A stretch of 64,000 nt of DNA. Source: Schizochytrium sp. TIO01. Lineage: Eukaryota; Sar; Bigyra; Thraustochytrida; Thraustochytriidae. Within the stretch, counting starts at the first letter, position 1; every line of letters begins with the position of its first letter. The position numbers were made by a program, and so were the translations under genes. Positions 31,766-42,346 of the stretch are shown here, one piece after another. Location of the stretch: positions 2,735,837-2,799,836 of the forward strand of contig SMSO01000037.1 in assembly GCA_004764695.1 (NCBI GenBank), given 5' to 3'. The notes under the pieces were generated by a model. The model had not been told where the DNA came from. It worked only from the letters and a program-made list of their open reading frames with translations, and ran no database searches.

Positions 31766-32422
31766 ATGGCCCCTGTTGCCTCCGAGGAGGTGCAAGCCGG
31801 CGCCATCGTCGTTCCGGGCACCCTTCTCTTCAATCCTGCCTCCAAAGGTGCCACCTCTAAGGTTTCTGCTGTGTCAGGCTCTGGCACATATGTCTCCGAA
31901 GATGGCTCAATTCTCGCCTCCGTCGTTGGCAGAGTCTGCATCGACTCTGATCATGACCTCGATTCTGCTGTTGGCGCCAGTGCGGTGTACTCTGTGGAGA
32001 CAGCGTCTCGGCGGTCCAAGGTGGTGCCGGTGGTAGGCAGCACAGTAACTTGTCGCGTAACCAAGGTGACTCCTCGCTTTGCTCTTTGTGATATTGTTTT
32101 CGTTGGTGCAGAGAGTGTTCCAGGATCAGGATTCCGAGGCATGATTCGTAAGGAAAATGTACGCAGCTTTGAGGTCGACCGCGTTCTGATGCACGAGAGC
32201 TTCCGTCCTGGGGATGTTGTGCGCGCCAAAGTCGCTTCGCTTGGATCGGCAAGGTCTTATGAACTTTCCACGGCAGATACCTTACTTGGTGTTATTGCTG
32301 CGATGGGAGAAGCTAATGAACCTCTTGTCCCGGTCAGCTTTGAGGAGATGAGGTGCCCGGTGACTGGAGTTGTAGAGAAACGCAAGGTTGCAAAGCAGGA
32401 GGACCTGCAAACTCCGCAGTGA
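31766..32422 (+). CDS. exosome complex component CSL4 (EXOSC1-like)
   Basis: CSL4 is one of three S1/KH cap subunits of the RNA exosome, which degrades and trims RNA 3' ends in nucleus and cytoplasm. The 218-residue product aligns along its length with EXOSC1: VVPGTLLF and SGSGTYVSEDGSILASVVGRV form the N-terminal domain (about 14-60); PVVGSTVTCRVTKVTPRFAL, GFRGMIRKENVRSFEVD and ESFRPGDVVRAKVASLG form the S1 RNA-binding domain (about 88-165); and VPVSFEEMRCPVTGVVEKRK is the C-terminal block. The start ATG sits in a good context (CGCCATGG). Human CSL4 is 195 residues; the extra residues are a Ser/Ala insertion and a short tail. Only one cysteine of the C-terminal zinc-ribbon-like pair is evident. 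Intronless and intact. Confidence 0.95.
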   Translation: MAPVASEEVQAGAIVVPGTLLFNPASKGATSKVSAVSGSGTYVSEDGSILASVVGRVCIDSDHDLDSAVGASAVYSVETASRRSKVVPVVGSTVTCRVTKVTPRFALCDIVFVGAESVPGSGFRGMIRKENVRSFEVDRVLMHESFRPGDVVRAKVASLGSARSYELSTADTLLGVIAAMGEANEPLVPVSFEEMRCPVTGVVEKRKVAKQEDLQTPQ

Positions 32423-33018
32423 TTATTAGTGGATATCTAAAGATTGCGAGCAGTTGGCATGTTTATTCCTGTGCTGGCTGAATGCTTGGTCCTGTACCTG
32501 ATAAAGCGAGTGCGTGGGCTCAAATTGTGATTGCGGTAGATATTTTTTTTACATTTTAGATACATCCACCTCCTTATTATCTTTCCTCAAGATTCAGGTG
32601 AACCTCGTCTAGCTATGATGGCATGTTGAGGCGATTACTTACTACGTGCTTATCGTCAGGGAAGGTGTTGTGGCAGGTAGAAGCTACTGTTGGTCAGTCT
32701 ATGGATGTCCTGGGAAAGGACAGGATTGATATCATAGCAGAAGGTGAACCGGTTCTGATTGCTTGATGAATTGCGTGAGACACCGTATATATCAGTTATT
32801 AATTTAAGTGATCGTTGTTCTACTACATCGTGGGGTGGTGTTGATACTACTACGGACTAATATACTACGATAAAATATTGCCTTTCTAGTAAGGCCTTTT
32901 CTCACATATCGTCCCTCTATTTACTCCTCAACGATGATAGAGAGAAGGAAAGAAGAAGATATTTAAGGAGGTAGATACGCTCTTATCCTATTGAATTGTG
33001 GAAGTGAGCTTTCCCCAT
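32423..33018. other. convergent 3' intergenic region
   Basis: About 600 bases between convergent gene ends, no gene or structured RNA recognised. Confidence 0.4.
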
Positions 33019-35364
33019 CTAGAGCTCTTCATCATCATCAAGCGCAGCGTGCATAGGGGCTAGAGCACTTTGGTTATTACTACGAGAGGAAGAGGATCTT
33101 CGTTTGGTGCGTGTTCGCCCACCTGAAGTTGAATTTTCTGCTGTACCCGTATGCTGGTCTTCAGAGCCAGCTAATTCATTTCTACTTTCTACAGTGGCAT
33201 CAATTGATGAAGAGGTAGACGACCTCTTCTTACGGGACGATTTTTTTCCGGAAGAACTCTCTCCCTTGGATCTCCCCTTTGATCTGCTGCTAAGGTTCTC
33301 AAGAGGTACATTGTCACTTTCACTGCTAGCTTTAGCACTTATTGGCTGCTCCTCTTTACTTTCACCTTGTGCAAGAACATTTGATTTTGTAAGACTATGT
33401 TTCCTTTTTGATTGGCTGTCACTGCTTGAACTTGCGGATTTCCTACGCGTCTTTTCTGCCACAGTATTGTCGTTGCTTTCTTCATTGTTTTCTGCTGACT
33501 TTGCCTCGCTTGCCGAATCCGATCTAGCTGTTACGTCACGGTCTGATTCGGCACGAAAGGAAGATGAAGATGTGACTGCACGCTGAGGGGTAGTGGCTCG
33601 GAATGATGATGATTGAGCACGAGCAACCGGATTTGTCTCCATGTTTGGTTTCGCTCGCACCGCATTGTTAAGTGCCATCTCGAGAGGGAGGTTGGTCTGA
33701 GATCGAGGTACTACTACGGAAGGCAATGCCGGCTTGCTGAGCCCTGATTCAAGATCTGCCTCACCTATTGGACCCTGTTCTCCAGATTTGAAGCTAATTC
33801 GGATGTCATCGAGGAATGTGTGCAGATCATTGGTGTAAGACTGCAGTAAGGTGACACTATGACGCATTTGTGAAGACAGCTGGAATGCACGAAGCAAATG
33901 GGCTTCCTCGAAAGTATTGGATCCTTCAATTTTACCTCCATCTTTGCCTGTATCTCCCGTCCTCTTCGTTTTGTTACGTAAAATAACATGCGTGGTGGCA
34001 TGAAAGGGAAATGTTTTACTGAGGCCCCAGATGTGTGGATGATACATAATGCAAAGGACTGTTTGACAGAGAAAAGTAGAAAAAATCGAGAGGAGATTTA
34101 CGACTTTGGCTCGGAACCAAACATCAACCAGATTATTAACAATGACGAGAAAAGGCAGCGTAAGAATCCACACTCCAACAAAGAGCCAGAACTTTTTGTA
34201 AAAGGCTCGCTTTTGCTTATAAGTGCGTAAGGTAATCGCGACTGCATAGGTGAACCATCCAAAGGCAACGCATCGCAATCCAACAAAAACAGCACCCGGA
34301 ACAGTTTCGTAGACATATACAATGTCGGCTGGGTCAACGAAATAAACGTAGTAAACCCAGCAGCCAATGCTTGAAATGATGTAGATTGTCATGTAAGCAG
34401 AAAGACGTACACGACCGCGGGCTGAGATCTTGTGGCGAACAATGGTCCATCCCTTGGCCACAAGAACAACCATGAGCAAAAGCATGAATTCCGCCAAAAG
34501 TGAGAATACAACACCAGCAGCTTCAAGGCCGTCTTGGTTAATACCAGTTTCTGAATACTGAGTGTATAAAGCTGTTTGCAAAAGGAGAGAGAGCATAGAG
34601 CAAAAGATTGAACTCATGAGAAGCTGAACACTGTAGTGAAACTTTTGTTCCTTACGGAGAATTATGATTGTACGCACGGCGAAAATAGCGAGCAGAAGGT
34701 AGAGCGCGAAAAAAGCAATAGCTGTCTCACGATACCAAATTTTATCTGCGCTAAAGTACATATTCGGACCCTGACCGTTGGTCAGGTTAAGATGGTACTT
34801 AATATCGAGAGAATTCGCACAATATCTCGAAGTGCAGGTAGATTTGCAATTACCAACCGAAATGAACATCCACCGCGATCGGTAGGTATTCATCTCGGTT
34901 TCTAGTGTAACAGATGACCATTCTCGGCCATCGTCATCCGTATATGTTGTTACTTGGCGCCCCCCTGGAAGAGGCAAGTACATGCCACCATCCATACTAG
35001 CAATTTGTGCCTTTTCGTAGCACTTGAGTCCTTGGTTGTAAGCTCTTTCCCAATAGCCAAACTCTTTTTGTACACCGCTTGAGTCACCACCCTTGTAAAA
35101 GAGCATGACTGATGGTTTAGAGGCTGCATTAGATGGGTAGTCTACGCGCATCTCAAGTTTGCCCTTTAGATCATAACCTGATTTGACCGGGTTGAACACG
35201 AAGCGGTCAAGGTACATCCAAGTCTCACTACCTCGATAGGAGCCCTCAACAATTCCACCATGCGCTGGGGTTGTTAATTGGCTGACGATGCAGAAAAGCA
35301 TCGCCATAACGTTTAAGCTGCGCCATGCGATCGGGTGAAACATTGTCCTTGTGCTGCCAACCAT
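33019..35364 (-). CDS. GPR180/TMEM145-like seven-transmembrane protein with long cytosolic tail
   Basis: The 781-residue protein starts at ATG 35364 (alternative in-frame ATG 35343). A signal peptide (about 1-36) is followed by an extracellular/lumenal domain (about 37-210) with paired cysteines (GNCKSTCTSRYC) and a sequon. Seven hydrophobic helices lie at about 213-448, beginning TAIAFFALYLLLAIF and ending LSIFSTFLCQTVLCIMYHP. The layout and blocks match the GpcrRhopsn4 group (animal GPR180, TMEM145; intimal thickness receptor), which is not classical rhodopsin and whose ligand biology is poorly settled. The remaining 330 residues form a Ser/Lys/Arg/Glu-rich tail with many RRKSAS and SSGKKSSRKKRSS-type sites for basophilic kinases; animal GPR180 lacks so long a tail. 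Plasma or secretory-membrane location is inferred. Confidence 0.88.
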   Translation of the reverse strand: MVGSTRTMFHPIAWRSLNVMAMLFCIVSQLTTPAHGGIVEGSYRGSETWMYLDRFVFNPVKSGYDLKGKLEMRVDYPSNAASKPSVMLFYKGGDSSGVQKEFGYWERAYNQGLKCYEKAQIASMDGGMYLPLPGGRQVTTYTDDDGREWSSVTLETEMNTYRSRWMFISVGNCKSTCTSRYCANSLDIKYHLNLTNGQGPNMYFSADKIWYRETAIAFFALYLLLAIFAVRTIIILRKEQKFHYSVQLLMSSIFCSMLSLLLQTALYTQYSETGINQDGLEAAGVVFSLLAEFMLLLMVVLVAKGWTIVRHKISARGRVRLSAYMTIYIISSIGCWVYYVYFVDPADIVYVYETVPGAVFVGLRCVAFGWFTYAVAITLRTYKQKRAFYKKFWLFVGVWILTLPFLVIVNNLVDVWFRAKVVNLLSIFSTFLCQTVLCIMYHPHIWGLSKTFPFHATTHVILRNKTKRTGDTGKDGGKIEGSNTFEEAHLLRAFQLSSQMRHSVTLLQSYTNDLHTFLDDIRISFKSGEQGPIGEADLESGLSKPALPSVVVPRSQTNLPLEMALNNAVRAKPNMETNPVARAQSSSFRATTPQRAVTSSSSFRAESDRDVTARSDSASEAKSAENNEESNDNTVAEKTRRKSASSSSDSQSKRKHSLTKSNVLAQGESKEEQPISAKASSESDNVPLENLSSRSKGRSKGESSSGKKSSRKKRSSTSSSIDATVESRNELAGSEDQHTGTAENSTSGGRTRTKRRSSSSRSNNQSALAPMHAALDDDEEL

Positions 35365-36658
35365 CTCACGCGCACGAGCAAAGCGCAGCGCTGCTGGAAA
35401 AGGTATTGCAGCCGACCAGCAAACAATTTAGAGATTGCTCGCTACTCTGGTGATATCTGCGACACAGGTCATTTATTGTCCTCACTTAATTTCATTTATA
35501 CTGATTACCTTTGTTCCACAAAGTACACCCAACGTCTACAAGGATGTTTGCAAACTGTCTCCCCTTTCCACGCATCGCACACTTCTCGTCATGCAAGTTA
35601 CATTTAATCGGCAGTCGACGGTCTTTCAACAATAGTGCATATGAAATATCATGATCGAAAAATATTACCTAGATGGGAACTTCATGATTGTTGTCGTTCT
35701 TTGCATCATTTGTGCATCTCTAAACTAGTGTCATTGTCATCGCCTGGGACAATGACAAAATGCAGAATCCTATGGTTCATTTCTCATGATATTACCTTTA
35801 AAAGGTCGTGCGCGTTTCTGCACGTTTCCCATCACTAAGTGTGTCGGTGGGGGGCGGATTCTTGCTCATTTGGCACAATGGCCGTGCATTAGGACCTATG
35901 TCGAACTAGCTATACCCTATCATTATAAACTTGAAGTATCAAGAATGTATTCGTTGACGGGAACGCAGGGAACATTGTCTTAGTTGGTGCTTTCGACTCC
36001 TACTCTTAAAGCAAGCGGCCTGGACCTCCCTACTCTCACAAGTCGTAGCTGAGCTCAGGCTGCTCACAGCTGTTACAACATACTTCCCTCCATACTTCAG
36101 CAATGCTGGTCCTTTTTGAGCATTCAAACATAGTATCATTTTCATAACTTTGTAAATAACAATGAACAAACCAAACGAATGAAGGAGTTCTCTCGCTATT
36201 CCTCAAACGATCTAAATTTGTTCTGTGGAACCTTCGTGCTCTTGCAATAAAATATTCTATGGAAAACCCTTAGTAGGTAGCCTAATAATCTATTTCTATT
36301 GAAAACTCTATAGTATGGTGTTAAACAAGACACGGTGTGGTACTCGCAAGCCCATGGTCTAAATAGTTTCTTGTGGATTGAATAATAACTCAACGATCGT
36401 CCATCACGAGGAGTTTCGCGAGCATCCAGGTTTGGGCGCAGAGATAAAGGCGTGGAGTTGAGGGTGACTGCACGAGGCTCTGATCGGTTGGCAAAGAGTT
36501 AACTTGTTGAAAACGGCTTTGATTGCTCGGAGTGTTCGCACAAGCAGCGCCAAGAACCAACCAAGCAAAAAAGGTCAAAGGGTGAGTGGCCTGAGATTAC
36601 TTTGATCAACGTAAGCCTGAAGCAGCAAGAACAGAGCTGTAAATTGGGAACAATCAAG
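35365..36658. promoter_or_regulatory. divergent intergenic region (7TM / exonuclease)
   Basis: About 1.3 kb between divergent starts. The frames inside (62-90 residues) show no recognisable product. The frame upstream of 36659 opens only at TTG 36602. Confidence 0.4.
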
Positions 36659-37636
36659 ATGTCTGCGTGGGCAGGAGGAAACCCGCTTGTGAAAAAGAAG
36701 GCCGAGACAAATGAACCTGCGGAGACAGCTGAGATTGCTGCTAAGATGGCAGAGACGAATCTGTCAAACCACAGCAGCACTCGATCTCCTGGCAACAAAG
36801 CCTCAACAGGGAAGTCCCCGATTCAGCTTACAGCTGACGCACCAGAGTTTACACCAACTTGGGCTGTGCCAAATGCATGGGCTGTGAAGAGCTCGATGGT
36901 GTCAGCGCCCTCTGTCGCTGTGAAGAATGTCTACGTGGATGGGAACTGTCAAGAGGCTCAGGAATCTGAGGACCAAAGCTCGGAAGATGTCAGTGTGGAC
37001 TTGTGGGTTTGCTCTATCGATGTCGAGTGCGTTGCTACAGGCAAGGGTAATCATGACCGTGCAGTGGCGCGTGTAGCCCTGGTGGATGCTGAGGAAAATG
37101 TATTGATGGATCGCCTTGTGAAGCCCTCAAAGCCCATTGTTTCATACTTGACGCAACTTACTGGTATCAAGGAGGGTGAATTAGATGATGCACTCTCTCT
37201 TGAAGAAGTTCGTGAAGAACTTTTATCCTTGATGCCCAAACATGCATTAATTGTGGGGCAGGGTATTCAACACGATATTGATTGGCTGTACCTTGAGGAA
37301 GGCACACACTACCATTCTTCTCACGATATCGCCCATCTCTTTCGAGTTGAGCGCCCTGGTGATCGGTTTCGGTACTTTTCTCTTCGCCACGAAGTTATGC
37401 ACCTGAATGGCTTTGAAGGAGCTGGCAAAGATATTCAGGAAGGTATTCATGACCCTTCTGTGGATGCCATTTATTCGCTGCGCCTGTACAAGACTTTTGT
37501 GGATGCCCCAGAAGATGATCTTATTCGAGCACGTAAGAAGCTCTCTTGTGTGCCCGCCACCCCTCCGTTTTGGCGTACCACACCGCATATTGATGGCGTT
37601 GAGATGGGTCCAGCGTGGTTTTACACTTCAAAATAA
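36659..37636 (+). CDS. DEDDh 3'-5' exonuclease (REX4/PAN2-like fold) with N-terminal PAM2-like motif
   Basis: The first ATG, 36659, gives 325 residues. The exonuclease domain (about 115-295) has every acid of the DEDDh group: D121 and E123 in SIDVE, D206 in HDIDWL, H264 and D269 in IHDPSVDA; these hold the two metal ions for 3'-5' hydrolysis of RNA or DNA. LTGIKEGELDDA and ALIVGQGIQHDI match REX/PAN2-type domains. The N-terminal 115 residues are disordered but include LTADAPEFTP (57-66), which fits the PAM2 consensus that binds the MLLE domain of cytoplasmic poly(A)-binding protein. In known deadenylation the motif sits in PAN3 or Tob, not in the nuclease itself. A PABP-linked mRNA exonuclease is therefore inferred. 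Alternative reading: a pre-rRNA-type REX exonuclease with a chance motif. Confidence 0.88.
   Translation: MSAWAGGNPLVKKKAETNEPAETAEIAAKMAETNLSNHSSTRSPGNKASTGKSPIQLTADAPEFTPTWAVPNAWAVKSSMVSAPSVAVKNVYVDGNCQEAQESEDQSSEDVSVDLWVCSIDVECVATGKGNHDRAVARVALVDAEENVLMDRLVKPSKPIVSYLTQLTGIKEGELDDALSLEEVREELLSLMPKHALIVGQGIQHDIDWLYLEEGTHYHSSHDIAHLFRVERPGDRFRYFSLRHEVMHLNGFEGAGKDIQEGIHDPSVDAIYSLRLYKTFVDAPEDDLIRARKKLSCVPATPPFWRTTPHIDGVEMGPAWFYTSK
36827..36856 (+). other. PAM2-like motif coding segment
   Basis: Encodes residues 57-66 (LTADAPEFTP) of the exonuclease. It keeps the leucine, alanine, glutamate, phenylalanine and proline positions of PAM2 (L-x-x-x-A-x-E-F-x-P); the Phe is the key contact with the MLLE domain of PABP. 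Confidence 0.6.
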
Positions 37637-38577
37637 AAATAAATTGCTATCATTAGATGATGTGTAGCAGGTAGTTAATTTTTTGTGCTGCAAAACCGTC
37701 TTATGATTCCATTTGCCTGGATTTAGAGAATTCCGTGAATCGCTTCATTCCATTCGAGAGGCACCAGACACTTCATATATTAACTTGTTATGCTTTGAAG
37801 TAAGACTTTCGTTGTACCATTCCCAAACTCTCTAAGGATTGGTGCATCTTCAATTCGTTATTAGATCTTCGATATACAAAATGAACAATGCCAGTTTTCC
37901 TGTTTTAATTGTTGTAGTTTTTAGTGCTTTTAGAAAATAAGCCTGGCCGAGAAGGTACTGGCTGGCTGGGTTTTCATTAAATTACTGAATGAAAGGGTGT
38001 ATGGTTTCGGAACGTATTTAATGGTGTCAACAAGGTAACTGGGACCCTGAACAGAGAAGAACAAATTGGAATCAATAGAGAACATCTTCAATTGACATTC
38101 ATGAGAGGGTAAGAAGCGTTGGGTAGAAAACAAGATTGAAAAAAGCAAAAAAAAGAAATTGTAAAGCAAAACACCTTTCAAAACATGGGATTTTTGTTCA
38201 ATGGTCACGTTCTAAAATAAGGGTGCATGAGGCACTACTACTACTATAAGATGACTAGGTATGAATCATCATGGGAGTTATATAAAAGTCATATTGGTCA
38301 ATCAATCATCAATCAGGACACAACCGTGTTGAGTTCGGGAATTAGGTCTGCGCTGAAGGTTCACAACAAAGCTCTGCATGTATGTTAAAGAATCTCATTC
38401 TCCCATCACAGAGCCTTGAAGAAAGGATGGTATTGGCGCGTGCTATGTATCGGTGGTGCAACAAGCAAGCAAGCGCGCAGTAGCTGGGTAGCTAGCTATA
38501 AAATATTGTGGGTCAGGCAGGTAGCATAAATTGGCAAAAGTCCTCAAAGAGGGGGGGGGTAAGTTTTTCATTCATGT
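37637..38577. other. convergent 3' intergenic region
   Basis: About 940 AT-rich bases between convergent genes, ending in a G9 run at 38551-38559 just beyond the next gene's stop. One 92-codon minus-strand frame (37930-38208) is Phe/Leu/Ser-rich and unconvincing. Confidence 0.4.
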
Positions 38578-39931
38578 TCACTCGTCAGAGTCATCAGACT
38601 CGAGAATAGTTTCCAGACGCAGGTGGTGTTCATCTTCACTGTCGCTGCCCCAAGTGCGGAGCTCCTCATCAGATGCAGCCACTAATGCCGCAATGAGGTT
38701 GTCCCCAAGGAGCGCGCTGGACTTGTTAGCGTCATTACTGTTGTTGTTGCTGGTAGTGGAGGTTGAAGGAGAAGGACTCGTGGCTGCGTTCAACATGCGG
38801 GCATGACGCACATGAGCAGCACTGCCAGCAGAGCGTGACATGGGCCCATTGTTCTCGAGGTGCTCAAAGACCCGACGACGACGCCTTCGCTGTGAAGCCT
38901 CGCCAGCCTCACGCCAATGCTCAGAGCGACTGGTGCTAACGGGTGTTTCTTCAACGAAGATGTTGGCCCCGCGTGTAAGCTGAGCACTGAGATGAGCTTC
39001 GCGCTGCTTCGACTCTTCGGACTTGAAAAGAATAGATGCGCTGCGTCTGTGATGCCTGCGCTTGCGTTCGCGAGGGCCTCCCTTTCCACAAGCCTCTTCC
39101 TCGATTACGCTGGGCGTCTGAATCTCATCTGCCACACGTTGCAATGATAAGAAGTTCTCTTCTAGTAGCAACTCCACCGAAGGGTCCAGCGTATATACTG
39201 GATCAACGCAGGTATCGACAGACTCCATGCTAGCCGTATCGTCAAACTCGCTGTCACGGTCTTCTTCAACATCTGCATCGTTTCCACATCCCTCAGCTTC
39301 CCGTTTCTTCTGCACCTCTGCTCTGCATGCCACTGGCGAGCACGGGGCAGTTGAGCATGTTGCCACTGCGGCAAGATCAAGCTCTGTGTCACCTCCACAT
39401 CCACTGGAGGTTGTAAAGATAACCTCTGGTGCCGATTTCCACCTCTGCTGTTTTACGCGACGCTTTGGCGGAGCCACCTCTTGGCCCAAATTTACAGATT
39501 CAGCCTGTACCGCCAAGACAAATTTTCTTGGCAGTATTATTTTCATTGAAGCGATCGCTAATCACATCAGTATTGTCATCATTTCTAAAGGATTGCTTTT
39601 GCTGTGAATTAATGTGCGAAGCGTCGAACACGAACTTTTTGGCGATAGGACTTTCGAAGTCCTCTGCGCCGATCAGAAGGGCCGCTGCAGCAAGAGACCT
39701 CGTGCAGTCAAAGCTTCGTGTCTTGAGCCTTCGCTGGGCGGCTGCTGACTTTTTGGCAGGTGAGGAGGGTCCTCCTGTAGCAGCAGCAGCAAAGACTGAT
39801 GTGCTACTTGTGCTGTGCCAGCGCCGGTGATGGCAGCCTCCGTCAAGGGGGTGGCTCATGCGCGCGTACCCAGGCGCTGTTGTGCCAATACTTAGCGACC
39901 CGCAGCTCAGCGTACGGCCCAGAGACACCAT
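38578..39931 (-). CDS. uncharacterised disordered protein; frame broken once
   Basis: No family was recognised. Two overlapping frames appear to be one gene. The first starts at ATG 39931 and runs 143 codons to TGA (39502-39500), Ala/Ser-rich at the start. The second starts at an ATG at 39546 and runs 322 codons to 38578. Removing one base, for example from the AAAA run (39523-39526 on the plus strand), joins them into 450 residues with a smooth sense (AKK then FVLAVQAES). If the break is real, the downstream frame alone would be the gene. The product is charged and low in hydrophobic residues: an acidic centre (DADVEEDRDSEFDD), basic clusters (RERKRRHHRR, RRRRRR), an Asn/Ser/Thr run and an acidic C terminus (ESDDSDE). 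A nuclear regulatory or scaffold role is possible but unsupported. Confidence 0.65.
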
Positions 39932-41080
39932 GCTCAGCCGCAGACAACGATCGCTCGCGGCACAGACTTTGCTTATGCTCGCAAAGTGCGCTCACGATCG
40001 AGGCAATTTGGCTTTGGTGAACAAGACAAGCACCGCGCCTTCGGCCCCTTCTGTGCCATGTCAATATTTTTATTACACTAAATTGTCCTCACTCTGTCTT
40101 ATTCTCCAATAGAGGACATCTTTTGGACACACTAGGAGCGATATGGTTGAGCAATTTTGCACGCGCGCCACTCCCTCTCACTTTCCCCCTTTTATTAATT
40201 TTTAAAAATGAAAATAAAAATATTGAAAATTACCCCTAATTAAAAAGAAAGCAAAAGAGAAATAAGGAAGTAAGATTACCACGGTAGTAAGTGATGGATG
40301 CTCATGAAGAACAAGGAGGGCTCTATATTCTCTTTGAAAAGGTTTATGTTGGAAGTTGCATTTTTTTAATTGTTAGTTTCTTGTCACCCAGTGAGTCAGT
40401 TGAAAGGAGGTGGTTTTCCAAAAAGAAATCAACGCGGAAGAAACAAAGAAGCAGGAAAGCAAGAGTGCAATTTCTCGACAGCGAGAGAATTAGCTACCTC
40501 TCTAATGCTCAACATGCAGTAAATGAGCTTGTTTCCATTTTAATACGGTCATTGCAATTGTTCGAAGGCTGACTTATACAAGGTATGCATGCACTTCATA
40601 CCTGGGTGCTATGAAACACTTATGATTACTTTCCTCCTCTTCTTTTTGACACACTGAAAATATATAAAAATTGGCTGTTCAGGTTTCGTTCACCAGCAAC
40701 CTCTCTTTAAAATTTTAATTTTTTAGTTTTATAAAAACGTGATGATTAATAAGGCAAAGCAACTTTTTAGTTTCTTTTTTTTAATGTTTTGTCTGTATCA
40801 TCATGATTTTTTGTTCAAAGTTCTCGAGATGAGGTTCTCTGCTTGTTCCTTTGATCGTTCTCATCATCATGCTGGCTGCCTTCCCTCGGGCTGCTCATCT
40901 GCATCCTACCACTCAATCGCTCCACCCTCTGGCCCAACCAATCGCAGTCATCCTCAGTTTTGGCAGACTTGCTTGCGACGGCAAAACGCCATTCGATTAG
41001 AGTATCGGAGGGAGAGCTTTGTGCTTGCAAGCGCAAGTCCTTGACACGCAGTAGCACCAATGATGTTCTCGCAATTTCGA

Positions 41081-41106
41081 TTGCATTGCTTTGCATTGCT
41101 TTGCAT
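41081..41106. repeat. 10-bp tandem repeat (TGCATTGCTT)
   Basis: About two and a half direct copies of a ten-base unit. Confidence 0.8.
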
Positions 41107-41531
41107 CTTCCCAATATCTTAGGTGCTTTGGTACTGGAAATAGAACAAGAACCATCGATTAGTGCTAATTAATGGCATCATCATCGTCATTGCCATTTCT
41201 CTATTTCAATGTAGGACGAGGGAGACCTATTAAAATACACTCCCTTCAGCAGCAATAAAAGCACTTGCCATCTACACTTTCGCACTTTATTTTACTACCA
41301 CCGCTTTTCAACGCGATCAATTTCATGGCAGGTTGTGACGGAAATCCGCATCCTCATCCTCCTCATCGGGTCAAGGTGGGGCCTGATGCGCCATCGCTGT
41401 GCCAGCGAGCGCCCCCCTTCGCGCTCAACGCTATGTTAGAAAGCGAGCAGCCACCTAACTGGTTGCCTCCCTGGCTCTTGAGTCATGCTCAGCGCTCAGG
41501 TGTCCATGTATTTTAATGCAGTCATTCTTGC

Positions 41532-41569
<38 letters not shown>
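41532..41569. repeat. (ATT)n trinucleotide microsatellite
   Basis: About twelve ATT units without interruption in the gene desert. Confidence 0.9.
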
Positions 41570-41570
<1 letters not shown>

Positions 41571-42325
41571 TTTATTTCTTTTCTTTATTTCTTTTATTTA
41601 AATGATGATAATAATCAATGGAGCCAACTCTTCCCTATTTTCTTTTTCTTTTTTGTTGTTGAAGAAGAAAAGAGTTTACACGAGAACGGCAGCCTGTGCT
41701 GACTCGCCTTGATAAGGAGCACTACATATTGCTTAATCGCCTCTACGGCTCTCGTTTTGTTTCATTTTGTTTCATTCATGATACCATGGTAGTGGCGGTA
41801 TTTTATTATTTTACCAAACATTTCTAATAAAAACCCTTGTTTCATTTACATGTTAAAAGAATGATGAGTTGAAACAGAATAGGACAGATACGGCTGTGGC
41901 CCAGAGTTGTGTTTTATTTTCGATCAAGTAGGAAAGAACGGCATTATGGAATAAAGTACCTGTACTTCGGACTAAACGCATTTTTTGAATGTATAAGCAA
42001 CATACATGAAGAGATCGCTTTTGGCTACTTATATTCTCTAACATTTCTTTCGGCTTTTGGTTTCTTCACTCCCTTTTACCTGCTGACATGCGGTACAAAG
42101 CTGAGGCGAAAAGATCGCATTGCAGCAAGCTTTTGCTAGCTTGGCTCAGCAAAAGGCGACCCCGTGGGCCATTAACTGGTTTTCTCAGCTAGCTAGCTTC
42201 CTGTCCTAAGCAAGACCTCGCTGCCACGAGAGATCACAATTTGTTAATCTACTAAACTAGACTGGATGGACTTTATTATTTTATTTCAATTTTCGGTTCT
42301 CTCTTTTTTCTCTTTATGTTCTACT

Positions 42326-42346
42326 TAGCTAGGTAGTACCTAGCTA
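42326..42346. repeat. perfect 9-bp inverted repeat
   Basis: Arms TAGCTAGGT and ACCTAGCTA flank a 3-base spacer and would form a short hairpin or a dyad binding site. It sits in AT-rich desert with no adjacent gene. Confidence 0.7.
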
